40,157 nucleotides of DNA from Pseudomonas eutrophicaquae. GTDB lineage: Bacteria; Pseudomonadota; Gammaproteobacteria; Pseudomonadales; Pseudomonadaceae. Made by a program: the position numbers and the translations under genes. Below the pieces are notes generated by a model, which worked only from the letters and a program-made list of their open reading frames with translations, made no database searches and was not told the origin of the DNA. The stretch lies in NCBI RefSeq assembly GCF_023544715.1, contig NZ_JAMJEZ010000020.1, forward strand, positions 1 to 40,157, read 5' to 3'. Shown here one piece after another: positions 18,331-29,511 of this stretch (within the stretch, counting starts at the first letter, position 1; the number at the start of each line of letters is the position of its first letter).

Positions 18331-18380
18331 CAAACGACAAAGCCCCAGGGACAGAGCATCTGCTCTGCCCACCGGGGCTT
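18331..18380 (-). terminator. Terminator-like hairpin between lpdG and sucC
   Basis: On the minus strand AAGCCCC (18380-18374) pairs with GGGGCTT (18346-18340). An inner CAGAGCA/TGCTCTG stem lies within, and TTGTCGTTTG follows. It lies 42 nt past the lpdG stop and would end or attenuate the sdh-suc-lpd transcript before sucC. Confidence 0.7.
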
Positions 18381-18422
18381 GGCGAAGCGTATCTGCCGGC
18401 ATCACTGCCGGCAGCTGCTCAC

Positions 18423-19931
<1,509 letters not shown>

Positions 19932-21152
19932 TCAGACGTCCAGCAGCAGACGCGCCGGATCTTCCAGCAGATCCTTGATGGCGACCAGGAAGCTCACCGC
20001 TTCCTTGCCGTCGATCAGGCGGTGGTCGTAGGACAGCGCCAGATACATCATCGGCAGGATCACGACCTGGCCGTTGACGGCCATCGGACGCTCCTGGATC
20101 TTGTGCATGCCGAGGATGGCGGTCTGCGGCGGGTTGACGATCGGGCTGGACAGCAGGGAGCCGAACACACCACCGTTGGAGATGGTGAAGGTGCCGCCGG
20201 TCATCTCGTCGATGGTCAGCTTGCCTTCCTTAGCCTTGCGGCCGTAGCTGGCGATGGTGCCTTCGATCTCGGCCAGGCTCATCAGCTCAGCGTTACGCAG
20301 CACCGGAACCACCAAGCCACGGTCGCTGGAAACAGCCACGCCGACGTCCGAGTAGCCGTGGTAGACGATGTCGTTACCGTCGATGGAGGCGTTCACGCCC
20401 GGGAAGCGCTTGAGGGCTTCGGTGGCGGCCTTGACGAAGAAGGACATGAAGCCCAGACGCACGCCGTTGTGCTTTTTCTCGAACAGGTCCTTGTACTTGC
20501 TGCGCAGGTCCATGATCGGCTTCATGTTGACTTCGTTGTACGTAGTCAGCATGGCCATGGTGGACTGGGCTTCGACCAGACGCTCAGCGATCTTGGCGCG
20601 CAGGCGGGTCATCGGCACGCGCTTCTCGACGCGATCACCGGCGGCGAACAGCGGAGCATCCGCCGCCGGAGCAGCCGGCTTGGCGGCAGCGGCCGGGGCC
20701 GCGCTCTTGGCAGCGACAGCCGCCACAGCGTCTTCCTTGGTCACGCGACCACCCTTGCCAGTGCCCGGAATGGCGTTGCGATCCAGGTCGTTCTCGGCAG
20801 CGATCTTGCGCGCGGCCGGGGACAGGATGGCTTCTTCGCCAGCAGCCGGGGCTGCGGCGGCCGGAGCGGCGGCCGGAGCGGCAGCAGGAGCGGCTGCCGG
20901 GGCAGCGGCGACGGCACCGGCTTCGAGGGTACCGAGCAGTTCACCGCTCAGGACAGTGTCGCCCTCGTTCTTGGCAATGCTGACCAGCACGCCGTCGGCT
21001 TCGGCCAGGACTTCCATGACCACTTTGTCAGTTTCGATGTCGACGATCAGCTCATCGCGCTTGACGGCGTCGCCCGGCTGCTTGTGCCAGGTGGCAACAG
21101 TGCCGTCAGCAACGGATTCAGGGAAAGTCGGGGCTTTGATCTCGATAGCCAT
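19932..21152 (-). CDS. sucB: 2-oxoglutarate dehydrogenase E2, dihydrolipoyl succinyltransferase
   Basis: E2 core (406 aa) of the 2-oxoglutarate dehydrogenase complex. It moves succinyl groups from SucA to CoA via a lipoyl arm. The lipoyl domain has Lys43 in [10 protein letters not shown]. An Ala/Pro linker (about 80-105) of repeated A-A-A-P units leads to the E1/E3-binding domain (about 109-143). A second Ala-rich linker follows, then the catalytic domain with His377 and Asp381 in [12 protein letters not shown] 21152 gives the canonical [10 protein letters not shown] start; the longer open frame upstream runs through the intergenic hairpin and is not coding. Confidence 0.97.
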   Translation of the reverse strand: MAIEIKAPTFPESVADGTVATWHKQPGDAVKRDELIVDIETDKVVMEVLAEADGVLVSIAKNEGDTVLSGELLGTLEAGAVAAAPAAAPAAAPAAAPAAAAPAAGEEAILSPAARKIAAENDLDRNAIPGTGKGGRVTKEDAVAAVAAKSAAPAAAAKPAAPAADAPLFAAGDRVEKRVPMTRLRAKIAERLVEAQSTMAMLTTYNEVNMKPIMDLRSKYKDLFEKKHNGVRLGFMSFFVKAATEALKRFPGVNASIDGNDIVYHGYSDVGVAVSSDRGLVVPVLRNAELMSLAEIEGTIASYGRKAKEGKLTIDEMTGGTFTISNGGVFGSLLSSPIVNPPQTAILGMHKIQERPMAVNGQVVILPMMYLALSYDHRLIDGKEAVSFLVAIKDLLEDPARLLLDV

Positions 21153-21185
21153 TCTGTGTTTTTCCTGTCGATTCGGGTTCTTCAA

Positions 21186-21223
21186 GTGTGGCACTGCCGG
21201 ACCTGGGTCCGGCAGTGCCACAC
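21186..21223 (-). repeat. Very strong intercistronic hairpin, sucA-sucB
   Basis: Perfect 17-bp inverted repeat: arms 21186-21202 and 21207-21223, with a 4-nt loop. It begins 12 nt past the sucA stop. On the minus strand it is followed by CTTGAAGAAC with no U-tract, so it does not look like an intrinsic terminator despite its stability. Confidence 0.85.
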
Positions 21224-21234
21224 GGCTGAAGGCA

Positions 21235-24066
21235 TTAAACGGTGAGTGCATCCTGCAGCAGTTTTTCCTGCTGCTCGGCGTGCATCGACGCATAACCACA
21301 TGCCGGAGCAGCCGACGCCTCGCGACCGGCATAGGCCAGGTCAAGCGACTTGTCGTGGGCACGGATCACGCGGTGCATGTGATGCTGGCTGCAGTACCAG
21401 GCGCCCTGGTTCATCGGCTCTTCCTGACACCAGACCACTTTCTTGAGGTTGGTGTAAGGCGCCAGGACCTCGGCCAGCTCTTCTTCCGGGAACGGATAGA
21501 GCTGCTCGATACGCACAATGGCGGTATCCTCGCTGCCCTCGGCACGACGCTTCTCCAGCAGGTCGTAGTAGACCTTGCCGCTGCACAGCACCAGGCGCTC
21601 GACCTTCTTCGGATCGAGGGTATCGATCTCCGGCAGCACCGGCTGGAAGGAACCCTGCGAGAGTTCTTCCAGTGTGGAGATGGCCAGCTTGTGACGCAGC
21701 AGCGACTTGGGCGTCAGCACGACCAGCGGCTTGCGCAGCGGACGGATCACCTGACGACGCAGCATGTGGTAAACCTGCGCCGGGGTAGTCGGTACGCAGA
21801 CCTGGACGTTGTGCTCGGCACACAGCTGCAGGTAACGCTCCAGACGGGCGGACGAGTGCTCCGGACCCTGGCCTTCATAGCCATGGGGCAGCAGCATGGT
21901 CAGGCCGCACAGACGACCCCACTTGGTCTCACCGCTGGTGATGAACTGATCGATCACCACCTGAGCGCCGTTGGCGAAGTCACCGAACTGGGCTTCCCAG
22001 ATCACCAGCGCATTCGGCGTGGTGGTGGCATAGCCGTATTCGAAGGCCAGAACCGCTTCCTCGGAGAGGAAGGAGTCATACAGATCGAAGGCCGGCTGAC
22101 CGTCATACAGGTTCTGCAGCGGAATGTAGCGGCTGGCGTCCTTCTGGTTGTGCAGCACCGCATGACGGTGCGAGAAGGTGCCACGACCCACGTCCTGACC
22201 GGTGATACGAACCGGGTGACCTTCCTTGAGCAGGGTGGCGTAGGCCAGAGTCTCAGCGAAGCCCCAGTTGATGGCCAGTGCGCCGGCGCCCATGCGGTCA
22301 CGATCCTCAAGGATCTTCGCAACCTGACGCTGAATCACGAAGCCTTCCGGCACGTTCAGCAGCTTCTGGTTCAGCTCCTGCAGGGTCTTCAGGTCAAAGC
22401 TGGTGTCGTGCTTGGCCGTCCACTCGTGACCGAGATAAGGCGTCCAGTCAACGAACAGCTCTTTGTTCGGCTCCTTGACCAGGCTCTTGACCACATGCTG
22501 GCCATTGTCGAGCGCGGTGCGGTATTCCTCGACCTTGGCATCGACATCGGCCTGGCTCAGGATACCTTCCTTGACCAGTGCATCGGCATACAGCTCACGG
22601 GTGGTGCGCTGCTTGGCGATCTTCTGGTACATCAGCGGCTGGGTACCGCTCGGTTCGTCCGCCTCGTTGTGGCCGCGGCGACGGTAGCAGACCAGGTCGA
22701 TGACCACATCACGCTTGAACTGCATGCGGTAATCAACGGCCAGCTGGGTCACGAACAGCACGGCTTCCGGATCATCACCGTTCACATGCAGGATCGGCGC
22801 CTGGATCATCTTCGCCGGATCGGTGCAGTACTCGGTCGAACGGGAGTCTTCCGGGTGGCTGGTGGTGAAGCCGACCTGGTTGTTGATGACGATGTGGATG
22901 GTACCGCCCGTCTTGTAGCCGCGAATTTGCGACATCTGGAAGGTTTCCATCACCACGCCCTGACCGGCGAAGGCCGCATCACCGTGGATGGAGATCGGAA
23001 CGACGGTATCACCCACGCGGTCGCCGCGACGGTCCTGACGGGCACGCACGGAACCCTCGACCACCGGAGAAACGATCTCCAGGTGCGACGGGTTGAACGC
23101 CATGGCCAGGTGCACTTCGCCGCCCGAGGTCATGACGTTGGAAGAAAAGCCCTGGTGATATTTGACGTCACCGGAGCCCATGGTGATCAGCTTCTTGCCG
23201 TCGAACTCGTCAAACAGGTCACGCGGGTTCTTGCCCAGCGCGTTGACCAGCAGGTTCAGACGGCCACGGTGAGCCATACCGACGACGATTTCCTTGGCGC
23301 CGTAGGAGCCGCTGCGCTGGATGATCTCATCGACCATCGGCACCAGACTCTCACCACCCTCAAGACCGAAGCGCTTGGTGCCCGGGTACTTGGTGCCCAG
23401 GTACTTTTCCAGGCCCTCGCCGGCGGTCAGACGCTCGAGCACATGCTCCTTGACGTCCTTGCCGTATTGCGGGCGGCCACGCACGCTCTCCAGACGCTGC
23501 TGGAACCACTTGCGCTGCTCGGAATCGACGATATGGGTGAATTCAGCACCAATGGTGCCGCAGTAAGTCGACTGCAGGGCATCGCGGATTTCACGCAGCG
23601 TCGCTTCCTGCTTGCCGATGAACAGTTCACCGGTATGGAAAACGGTGTCTAGGTCAGCGTCGGTCAGACCGTAATGATGGATCGACAGATCAGCCGGAGC
23701 CTGGCGCTCCCACAGACCGAGCGGATCCAGCTTGGACGCCTGATGGCCACGCATGCGGAAGGCCTGGATCAGACGCAGTACTTCGACCTGCTTCTTCTCA
23801 TGCTCGCTGCTGACGGCCCCTGCGGATACCGGCTGCGCGCGACGCTGGTTCTTGGCCAGCAGCACGAACTGATCGCGCACGGTGGCATGAGAAACGTCGG
23901 GAGACTGAGTGCTGCCGGTCGGCAGCTTCTGGAAATAGTTGCGCCACTCTTCGGGCACAGCGTTGGGGTCGTGCAGGAAGAGCTCATAGAGTTCTTCGAC
24001 GTAGGCAGCGTTACCACCGGACAGGTGGGCACTGTTCCACATCCGCTGCATTACGCTTTCATGCAT
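21235..24066 (-). CDS. sucA: 2-oxoglutarate dehydrogenase E1
   Basis: Thiamine-diphosphate-dependent decarboxylase (943 aa) that starts the 2-oxoglutarate dehydrogenase reaction in the TCA cycle. The N-terminal E2-binding segment begins [10 protein letters not shown]. The motif [11 protein letters not shown] follows, then the ThDP/Mg region [10 protein letters not shown] to [11 protein letters not shown]. The C-terminal transketolase-like half includes [19 protein letters not shown] 24066 gives the family length; ATG 24051 is a possible internal start. It lies 246 nt downstream of sdhB, across a gap that holds a hairpin. Confidence 0.97.
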   Translation of the reverse strand: MHESVMQRMWNSAHLSGGNAAYVEELYELFLHDPNAVPEEWRNYFQKLPTGSTQSPDVSHATVRDQFVLLAKNQRRAQPVSAGAVSSEHEKKQVEVLRLIQAFRMRGHQASKLDPLGLWERQAPADLSIHHYGLTDADLDTVFHTGELFIGKQEATLREIRDALQSTYCGTIGAEFTHIVDSEQRKWFQQRLESVRGRPQYGKDVKEHVLERLTAGEGLEKYLGTKYPGTKRFGLEGGESLVPMVDEIIQRSGSYGAKEIVVGMAHRGRLNLLVNALGKNPRDLFDEFDGKKLITMGSGDVKYHQGFSSNVMTSGGEVHLAMAFNPSHLEIVSPVVEGSVRARQDRRGDRVGDTVVPISIHGDAAFAGQGVVMETFQMSQIRGYKTGGTIHIVINNQVGFTTSHPEDSRSTEYCTDPAKMIQAPILHVNGDDPEAVLFVTQLAVDYRMQFKRDVVIDLVCYRRRGHNEADEPSGTQPLMYQKIAKQRTTRELYADALVKEGILSQADVDAKVEEYRTALDNGQHVVKSLVKEPNKELFVDWTPYLGHEWTAKHDTSFDLKTLQELNQKLLNVPEGFVIQRQVAKILEDRDRMGAGALAINWGFAETLAYATLLKEGHPVRITGQDVGRGTFSHRHAVLHNQKDASRYIPLQNLYDGQPAFDLYDSFLSEEAVLAFEYGYATTTPNALVIWEAQFGDFANGAQVVIDQFITSGETKWGRLCGLTMLLPHGYEGQGPEHSSARLERYLQLCAEHNVQVCVPTTPAQVYHMLRRQVIRPLRKPLVVLTPKSLLRHKLAISTLEELSQGSFQPVLPEIDTLDPKKVERLVLCSGKVYYDLLEKRRAEGSEDTAIVRIEQLYPFPEEELAEVLAPYTNLKKVVWCQEEPMNQGAWYCSQHHMHRVIRAHDKSLDLAYAGREASAAPACGYASMHAEQQEKLLQDALTV

Positions 24067-24249
24067 GCTAGGTCACCCTCGGTAAGGGACTCTACCTGAC
24101 AGGAAAACCGTACATGTCTTGACGGTCCAGCGCAGCGACACTTAGGCCACTACGGATCCCGCAGACAGTCCGGGCTCCAGCCCGATCGCCCCTGCTGGTC
24201 GTTTGGTCGTTTCGTCGGACATGCCAAAAGGCAGAGGCCCATTATGCAA

Positions 24250-24281
24250 CTGCACTGGCCGGCAGATGCCGACCAGTGCAG
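24250..24281 (-). repeat. Hairpin in the sdhB-sucA gap
   Basis: CTGCACTGG-c-CGGC (24250-24263) pairs with GCCG-a-CCAGTGCAG (24268-24281): 13 pairs, one mismatch, AGAT loop. On the minus strand TTGCATAATG follows, a poor U-tract, so this is at best a partial terminator between sdhB and sucA. I saw no convincing sucA promoter in the rest of the 246-nt gap. Confidence 0.6.
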
Positions 24282-24312
24282 ACTCTTTTGAATCACCGCA
24301 GATTGCGGCTCA

Positions 24313-25017
24313 TCAGGTACCGCTTTGCAGCAGCATGTTACGCACGTGACCGATGGCCTTAGTCGGGTTCAGACCCTTCGGGCACACGTTCACGCAGTTC
24401 ATGATACCGCGGCAGCGGAACACACTGAACGGGTCGTCCAGTGCTGCCAGACGCTCTTGGGTCTTGGTATCACGGCTATCGGCCAGGAAGCGGTAGGCCT
24501 GCAGCAGAGCAGCCGGACCGAGGAACTTGTCCGGGTTCCACCAGAAGGACGGGCAGGAGGTCGAGCAGCAAGCGCACAGAATGCACTCGTACAGACCGTC
24601 CAGCTTCTCGCGATCTTCCGGCGACTGCAGACGCTCGATAGCCGGAGCCGGGCTGTTGTTCTGCAGGAACGGCTGCACCTTCTCGTACTGCTTGTAGAAG
24701 ATGCTCATGTCAACGACCAGGTCACGAATGACCGGCAGGCCCGGCAACGGGCGAATGACCAGCTTGTTACCCTTCACCACCGACGACAGCGGAGTGATGC
24801 AAGCTAGGCCATTCTTGCCGTTGATGTTCATGCCGTCGGAGCCGCATACACCCTCACGGCAGGAACGACGGTAGGAGAAGGTAACGTCCTGCTCCTTGAC
24901 CAGGGCCAGCACGTCGAGAACCATCAGGTCACGACCACCGGTATCCACCTGGAAATCCTGCATGAACGGAGCAGCGTCTTTTTCCGGGTTATAGCGATAA
25001 ACACTTACTTGCAACAT
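24313..25017 (-). CDS. sdhB: Succinate dehydrogenase iron-sulfur subunit
   Basis: Iron-sulfur subunit (234 aa) of complex II, carrying electrons from the SdhA flavin to quinone. The [2Fe-2S] ligands are Cys53, Cys58, Asp61 and Cys73 (C-R-E-G-V-C-G-S-D). The C-terminal ferredoxin-like part has Cys145, Cys148, Cys151, Cys155, Cys202, Cys208 and Cys212 for the [4Fe-4S] and [3Fe-4S] clusters. It follows sdhA by 11 nt with an AAGGG ribosome-binding site in the gap. Confidence 0.97.
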   Translation of the reverse strand: MLQVSVYRYNPEKDAAPFMQDFQVDTGGRDLMVLDVLALVKEQDVTFSYRRSCREGVCGSDGMNINGKNGLACITPLSSVVKGNKLVIRPLPGLPVIRDLVVDMSIFYKQYEKVQPFLQNNSPAPAIERLQSPEDREKLDGLYECILCACCSTSCPSFWWNPDKFLGPAALLQAYRFLADSRDTKTQERLAALDDPFSVFRCRGIMNCVNVCPKGLNPTKAIGHVRNMLLQSGT

Positions 25018-25028
25018 GGCGGCTACCC

Positions 25029-26801
25029 TTAATAAGTACGAACCTTGGGTTCAAAGGCCGGAACAGTCTTCGGTGCGAAGTTGACGCCGCGCTTGGCCAC
25101 CCGCTTCTCCCCAGGGAAGTACAGGGTGTGGCACAGCCAGTTCGCATCATCACGCTCTTCGAAGTCTTCACGTGCGTGGGCACCACGGGACTCTTTACGA
25201 GCCTCAGCAGCGACCGCGGTGGCTTCTGCCACTTCGAGAAGATTCTGCAGTTCCAGCGCTTCAGTACGCGCAGTGTTGAAAGCCTGGCTCTTGTCCGCGA
25301 TCTTGACGTTCGCGATGCGCTCACGCAGGTCGGCCAGTTGTACGATACCCTTCTGCATGTATTCGCCGGTACGGAATACACCGAAGTAGTTCTGCATGCA
25401 CTGCTGCAGTTCTTTACGCAGCGGTGCAACATCTTCGCCAGTAGTACGCTCGTTGACGCCGGACAGACGCTTGAGGGAAACCTCGAGGTCGGACTCGGAA
25501 GCAACGCGATGCTCGATGCCCTCTTTCAGGGCTTTTTCCAGGTGCAGACCGGCGGCACGACCGAACACGATCAGGTCGAGCAGCGAGTTGCCGCCCAGAC
25601 GGTTGGCACCATGCACCGATACGCACGCCACTTCACCAACTGCGAACAGACCTTCGATAACCTTGTCGTTACCGTTGGCGTCCTGGGTGATGGCCTGGCC
25701 ATGGATGTTGGTGGCAACACCACCCATCATGTAGTGGCAGGTCGGGACAACCGGGATCGGCGCCACAACCGGATCAACGTGTGCGAAGGTCTTGGACAGT
25801 TCGCAGATGCCCGGCAGACGGCTGTGCAGCACTTCTTCGCCCAGGTGATCGAGCTTGAGCAGTACGTGGTCACCATCCGGACCGCAACCGTTGCCAGCCA
25901 GCACTTCCTTGACCATGGAGCGCGCAACCACGTCGCGGCCAGCCAGGTCTTTGGCGTTCGGAGCATAACGCTCCATGAAGCGCTCACCATGCTTGTTGAT
26001 CAGGTAGCCACCTTCACCACGGCAACCCTCGGTTACCAGGGTACCCGCACCGTGAATACCGGTCGGGTGGAACTGCCACATCTCGATGTCCTGCACCGGT
26101 ACGCCTGCACGCAGGGCCATGCCGATACCGTCACCGGTGTTGATCAGGGCGTTGGTGGTGGATGCATAGATACGGCCTGCACCGCCAGTGGCCAGTACGG
26201 TTGCCTTGGAACGGATGTAGACGGTCTCGCCTGTTTCAACGCAGATAGCGATGACACCGACAACGGCGCCGTCCTGGTTCTTCACCAGATCAACCGCGAA
26301 CCACTCGTTGAGGAAAGTGGTGCCATTCTTCAGGTTGGCCTGATACAGGGTGTGCAGCAGGGCGTGACCAGTACGGTCAGCGGCAGCACAGGTACGCGCA
26401 GCCTGAGTCGGATTATCCGGGCCCTTGGACTGACCACCGAACGGACGCTGATAGATACGACCGGTTTCGGTACGGGAGAACGGCAGACCCAGGTGTTCCA
26501 TCTCGAACACTGCTTCCGGACCTACGGAGCACATGTATTCGATAGCGTCCTGGTCACCGATGTAGTCGGAACCCTTGACGGTATCGTACATGTGCCAGCG
26601 CCAATCGTCGTTCGGGTCAGCCGACGCGATCGCGCAGGTGATGCCACCCTGGGCGGACACGGTGTGGGAACGGGTCGGGAAGACCTTGGTCACACACGCG
26701 GTCTTGTGGCCGGACTGGGACAGCTGCAGCGCTGCGCGCATGCCGGCACCACCACCACCGATAATGATGGCGTCAAAGGAGAGAGTACGAATGCTAGCCA
26801 T
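25029..26801 (-). CDS. sdhA: Succinate dehydrogenase flavoprotein subunit
   Basis: Flavoprotein subunit (590 aa) of complex II that oxidises succinate to fumarate on the cytoplasmic face of the inner membrane. The FAD-binding G-G-G-G-A-G (residues 15-20) and the covalent flavin attachment His46 in [10 protein letters not shown] are present, as are the substrate-site H-P-T-G-I and [10 protein letters not shown] motifs. It begins three bases after the sdhD stop, so the two are likely coupled. Confidence 0.97.
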   Translation of the reverse strand: MASIRTLSFDAIIIGGGGAGMRAALQLSQSGHKTACVTKVFPTRSHTVSAQGGITCAIASADPNDDWRWHMYDTVKGSDYIGDQDAIEYMCSVGPEAVFEMEHLGLPFSRTETGRIYQRPFGGQSKGPDNPTQAARTCAAADRTGHALLHTLYQANLKNGTTFLNEWFAVDLVKNQDGAVVGVIAICVETGETVYIRSKATVLATGGAGRIYASTTNALINTGDGIGMALRAGVPVQDIEMWQFHPTGIHGAGTLVTEGCRGEGGYLINKHGERFMERYAPNAKDLAGRDVVARSMVKEVLAGNGCGPDGDHVLLKLDHLGEEVLHSRLPGICELSKTFAHVDPVVAPIPVVPTCHYMMGGVATNIHGQAITQDANGNDKVIEGLFAVGEVACVSVHGANRLGGNSLLDLIVFGRAAGLHLEKALKEGIEHRVASESDLEVSLKRLSGVNERTTGEDVAPLRKELQQCMQNYFGVFRTGEYMQKGIVQLADLRERIANVKIADKSQAFNTARTEALELQNLLEVAEATAVAAEARKESRGAHAREDFEERDDANWLCHTLYFPGEKRVAKRGVNFAPKTVPAFEPKVRTY

Positions 26802-26804
26802 TGA

Positions 26805-27173
26805 TCAGACACCCCAAAGAATCTGTACGCCCCAGACGAAGAACGCGAACATCGCAATGCCGCAGAACGCTTGGAACAGGAAGCGCAGGGCGGTGGCCGC
26901 CTTGCCGAAAGCCATCGGAGTCAGGTAGTCAGTGGAGATGGTCCACATACCGACCCACGCATGAGCACTCAGAGCTACCAGTGCCAGCAGACTGAACACA
27001 CGCATCCAGGTCTGAGAGAACAGCCCGTGCCAGTCCGCGAAGGACAGGCCGGGATTGGCAACGAGATATCCCAACAGGAAGATGAAATAGGCCGCAAGGA
27101 TCACAGCGGAAACCCGCTGCGCCATCCAGTCAAACAGACCCGAACGAGAGAAGTTAGTGACGTTGGTTACCAT
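26805..27173 (-). CDS. sdhD: Succinate dehydrogenase membrane anchor subunit
   Basis: Hydrophobic anchor (122 aa) with three membrane helices (about 20-42, 54-78, 93-118) that helps bind heme b and ubiquinone. The N-terminal motif F-S-R-S-G-L-F-D-W-M-A-Q-R-V-S-A includes the conserved S-x-R quinone-site region, and a heme-ligand histidine lies in A-L-S-A-H-A-W. I chose ATG 27173 because AGGGG lies eight bases upstream; ATG 27179 is too close to that site. The gene overlaps the end of sdhC by 7 nt. Confidence 0.93.
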   Translation of the reverse strand: MVTNVTNFSRSGLFDWMAQRVSAVILAAYFIFLLGYLVANPGLSFADWHGLFSQTWMRVFSLLALVALSAHAWVGMWTISTDYLTPMAFGKAATALRFLFQAFCGIAMFAFFVWGVQILWGV

Positions 27174-27541
27174 ACCCATACCCCTGCGAGAACGATCAGC
27201 ACCACGGAAACGGCGATGACGATTTTGGAGCCCTGCTTACCGCCTTCCAGCGTTTCACCCACGCCAGCATCCATGACCAAATGACGGACGCCCGCCACCA
27301 AGTGATAGAGCAGTGCAGACAGCAGACCCCACATCACGAGCTTGGCCAACGGAGCGGCCAGGAACGCGTTCACCTGCTCGAAACCCTGCTCCGACGCCAG
27401 GGACAAGTCCAGTGCATACAGCAGCACGGCAATGCCCAGGAACAAAATAACGCCGGTAATACGGTGAGCGATGGACGTGTAAGCAGTGACTGGGAGTTGG
27501 ATAGTCCTAAGATCTAGGTTTACGGGTCGTTTGCTATTCAC
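27167..27541 (-). CDS. sdhC: Succinate dehydrogenase cytochrome b556 subunit
   Basis: Cytochrome b subunit (124 aa) of complex II. It has the family motif R-P-V-N-L-D-L near the N-terminus, S-I-A-H-R-I-T-G at the quinone site, three membrane helices, and the heme-ligand histidine in L-Y-H-L-V-A-G-V-R-H. The only in-frame start is GTG 27541, which has no Shine-Dalgarno. Thirteen bases upstream another GTG (27554), with GGGG eight bases ahead of it, opens a frame that is one base off because of an A7 run. With six A residues it would read M-K-K-A-V-N-S-K and join sdhC. It is the first gene of the TCA operon. Confidence 0.93.
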   Translation of the reverse strand: MNSKRPVNLDLRTIQLPVTAYTSIAHRITGVILFLGIAVLLYALDLSLASEQGFEQVNAFLAAPLAKLVMWGLLSALLYHLVAGVRHLVMDAGVGETLEGGKQGSKIVIAVSVVLIVLAGVWVW

Positions 27542-27673
27542 GGCTTTTTTTCACACTGAGAGCCCCAACCAGCAGGGCAAGTTGTCGGGAAGTGCACTTG
27601 TCAGGTACCCATCACCAGGGAGAGACAACAGCCAGAACCCAAGCCTGGCATAGCCTCTGGCGGTCACGGGGCG

Positions 27674-27702
27674 AGTATAGACAGTTAACATATCGATGAC
27701 AA
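27674..27702 (-). promoter_or_regulatory. Sigma-70 promoter of sdhC (TCA operon)
   Basis: On the minus strand TTGTCA (27702-27697), a 17-bp spacer, then TATACT (27679-27674); both hexamers match five of six consensus bases. It would leave a leader of about 125 nt before sdhC. It is divergent from the gltA promoter in the same 361-nt gap. Confidence 0.7.
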
Positions 27703-27811
27703 CGCACGCTCCGGGACCAATGGACAGATTGTCGCAGGGCTTGATTTTGCACCTTTTAGAGACCCCGTCTTGAGACCTCGACAGGTACCCGGGCACCGAC
27801 TTTAGGCCAAA

Positions 27812-27839
27812 TTGACATTCCTCCCCATCACTCTATAGT
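27812..27839 (+). promoter_or_regulatory. Sigma-70 promoter of gltA
   Basis: Perfect -35 TTGACA (27812-27817), 16-bp spacer, -10 TATAGT (27834-27839, five of six). The predicted start near 27846 leaves a leader of about 57 nt before the gltA ATG. Confidence 0.75.
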
Positions 27840-27902
27840 GGCACGGGCCCTGCCTGGGGGGCCTTGTGACAGATGATTTCAAGCACAATTTAGGAGGCCG
27901 GT

Positions 27903-29189
27903 ATGGCTGACAAGAAAGCACAGTTGATCATCGAGGGCGCAGCCCCCGTCGAGCTACCCATTCTCTCCGGCACCATGGGCCCGGATGTTATCGATGTACG
28001 TAGCCTGACCAACCAGGGCGTGTTCACCTTTGATCCTGGCTTCATGTCCACTGCCGCTTGCGAGTCGAAGATCACCTTCATCGACGGTGACAAGGGCATC
28101 CTGATGCACCGCGGTTACCCGATCGAGCAACTGGCCGAGAAGTCCGATTACCTGGAAGTATGCTACGCCCTCCTCTATGGCGAGCTGCCCACCGCAGAGC
28201 AGAAAGCCACCTTCACGGCCCAGATCACTGGCCACACCATGATGCACGAGCAGATGAAGTCGTTCCTCAACGGCTTCCGTCGCGATGCTCATCCGATGGC
28301 AGTGATGTGCGGCCTAGTCGGCGCCCTGTCTGCCTTCTATCACGACTCTCTGGATAACAATAATCCGAAGCACCGTGAACTCTCGGCCATCCGCCTGATT
28401 GCCAAGATGCCGACCATGGCGGCTATGTGCTATAAGTACTCGATCGGTCAGCCGATCATGTACCCGCGCAACAACCTGGGCTACGCAGAAAACTTCCTGC
28501 ACATGATGTTCAACACGCCGAGCGACGTGCAGCCGGTCAATCCGGTACTCGCCAAGGCGATGGATCGCATCTTCATTCTGCATGCCGACCATGAGCAGAA
28601 CGCCTCCACCTCCACTGTGCGTCTGACTGGCTCTACCGGTGCCAACCCGTTCGCCTGTATCGCTGCCGGCATCGCCGCCCTGTGGGGTCCGGCTCACGGC
28701 GGCGCCAACGAAGCCGTACTGACCATGCTGGACGAGATCGGCTCGGTCGAGAACATCGAGAAGTTCATTGCCAAAGCCAAGGACAAGAACGATCCGTTCA
28801 AGCTGATGGGCTTCGGTCACCGCGTGTACAAAAACTTCGACCCGCGTGCCAAGGTCATGAAGCAGACCTGCGACGAAGTCCTGTCTGAACTGGGCATTAA
28901 TGATCCGAAACTTGAGCTGGCTATGAAGCTCGAGGAGATCGCCCGTAACGATCCGTACTTCCAGGAGCGCAACCTGTACCCGAACGTGGACTTCTACTCG
29001 GGCATCATCCTGAAGGCCATCGGCATTCCGACCAGCATGTTCACCGTGATCTTCGCCCTGGCGCGTACCGCCGGCTGGATCGCCCAGTGGAAGGAAATGT
29101 ATGCCGGCGGTTACAAGATCGGTCGTCCGCGCCAGATCTACACCGGCCACACCCAGCGCGACTACACCCCGATCAACGAACGTGGTTGA
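27903..29189 (+). CDS. gltA: Citrate synthase (type II)
   Basis: Condenses acetyl-CoA and oxaloacetate to citrate, the entry step of the TCA cycle. The 428-aa length matches the hexameric, NADH-sensitive type II enzymes of Gram-negative bacteria. Catalytic residues are His265 (G-P-A-H-G-G-A-N-E), His306 (G-F-G-H-R-V-Y-K) and Asp363 (N-V-D-F-Y-S-G). A strong AGGAGG (27892-27897) lies five bases before the ATG. It is transcribed away from sdhC with its own strong promoter, and a near-perfect terminator follows. Confidence 0.98.
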   Translation: MADKKAQLIIEGAAPVELPILSGTMGPDVIDVRSLTNQGVFTFDPGFMSTAACESKITFIDGDKGILMHRGYPIEQLAEKSDYLEVCYALLYGELPTAEQKATFTAQITGHTMMHEQMKSFLNGFRRDAHPMAVMCGLVGALSAFYHDSLDNNNPKHRELSAIRLIAKMPTMAAMCYKYSIGQPIMYPRNNLGYAENFLHMMFNTPSDVQPVNPVLAKAMDRIFILHADHEQNASTSTVRLTGSTGANPFACIAAGIAALWGPAHGGANEAVLTMLDEIGSVENIEKFIAKAKDKNDPFKLMGFGHRVYKNFDPRAKVMKQTCDEVLSELGINDPKLELAMKLEEIARNDPYFQERNLYPNVDFYSGIILKAIGIPTSMFTVIFALARTAGWIAQWKEMYAGGYKIGRPRQIYTGHTQRDYTPINERG

Positions 29190-29202
29190 GTAGTAGTTGC
29201 TC

Positions 29203-29238
29203 CATGAAAAAGGGCTGCTTCGGCAGCCCTTTTTCATG
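29203..29238. terminator. Bidirectional terminator between gltA and the cysteine-cluster gene
   Basis: Perfect 16-bp stem (29203-29218 with 29223-29238) capped by a TTCG tetraloop. It has five A on the left and five T on the right, so it works as an intrinsic terminator on both strands. The convergent gene ends at 29245. Confidence 0.95.
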
Positions 29239-29244
29239 TCCGCG

Positions 29245-29496
29245 TCACGCAGTCAGCTGTTCCCACTCGTCCAATATCCGCAGCGCCTGAGCGGCACTGT
29301 CCCCGCACACCGAAGCATCCGCTACAAACTGGCTGCAGACCGCAGGGCGCTCAGGCGAGCCGAACAGGCGGCACAGGTTGCGCTCATCCAGCTGAATACA
29401 GCGCACCCCGGCCGGTTTACCCTCGGGCATGCCGGGGATCGGCGAGGAAATGGACGGCGCGATACAGCACGCACCACACCCCATACGACATTCCAT
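29245..29496 (-). CDS. Small cysteine-cluster protein (YkgJ-like)
   Basis: Protein of 83 aa with eight cysteines (residues 3, 7, 10, 11, 33, 42, 54, 64). They fit the YkgJ/CxxCxxCC family (Pfam PF03692 type), thought to bind zinc or an iron-sulfur cluster; the exact role is unknown. The start [11 protein letters not shown] and the [13 protein letters not shown] segment are the clearest family marks. ATG 29496 has AGGG just upstream; a GTG at 29511 is less likely. It follows the dehydrogenase gene by 15 nt and is probably co-transcribed with it. Confidence 0.8.
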   Translation of the reverse strand: MECRMGCGACCIAPSISSPIPGMPEGKPAGVRCIQLDERNLCRLFGSPERPAVCSQFVADASVCGDSAAQALRILDEWEQLTA

Positions 29497-29511
29497 AACC
29501 ACCCTACGCAC

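Noticed and set aside
20834-20912. Repeated Ala/Pro codons in sucB as a DNA repeat element
   Set aside because: These encode the normal flexible linker of E2 proteins.
21187-21222. sucA-sucB hairpin as an intrinsic terminator
   Set aside because: No U-tract follows on the transcribed strand and sucB and lpdG must be expressed with sucA, so I list it as an intercistronic hairpin.
20368-23652. 1094-codon open frame on the plus strand opposite sucB and sucA
   Set aside because: It runs antisense through two well-supported genes and their intergenic hairpin, and its product is low-complexity with no recognisable domain. It is the usual high-GC mirror frame.
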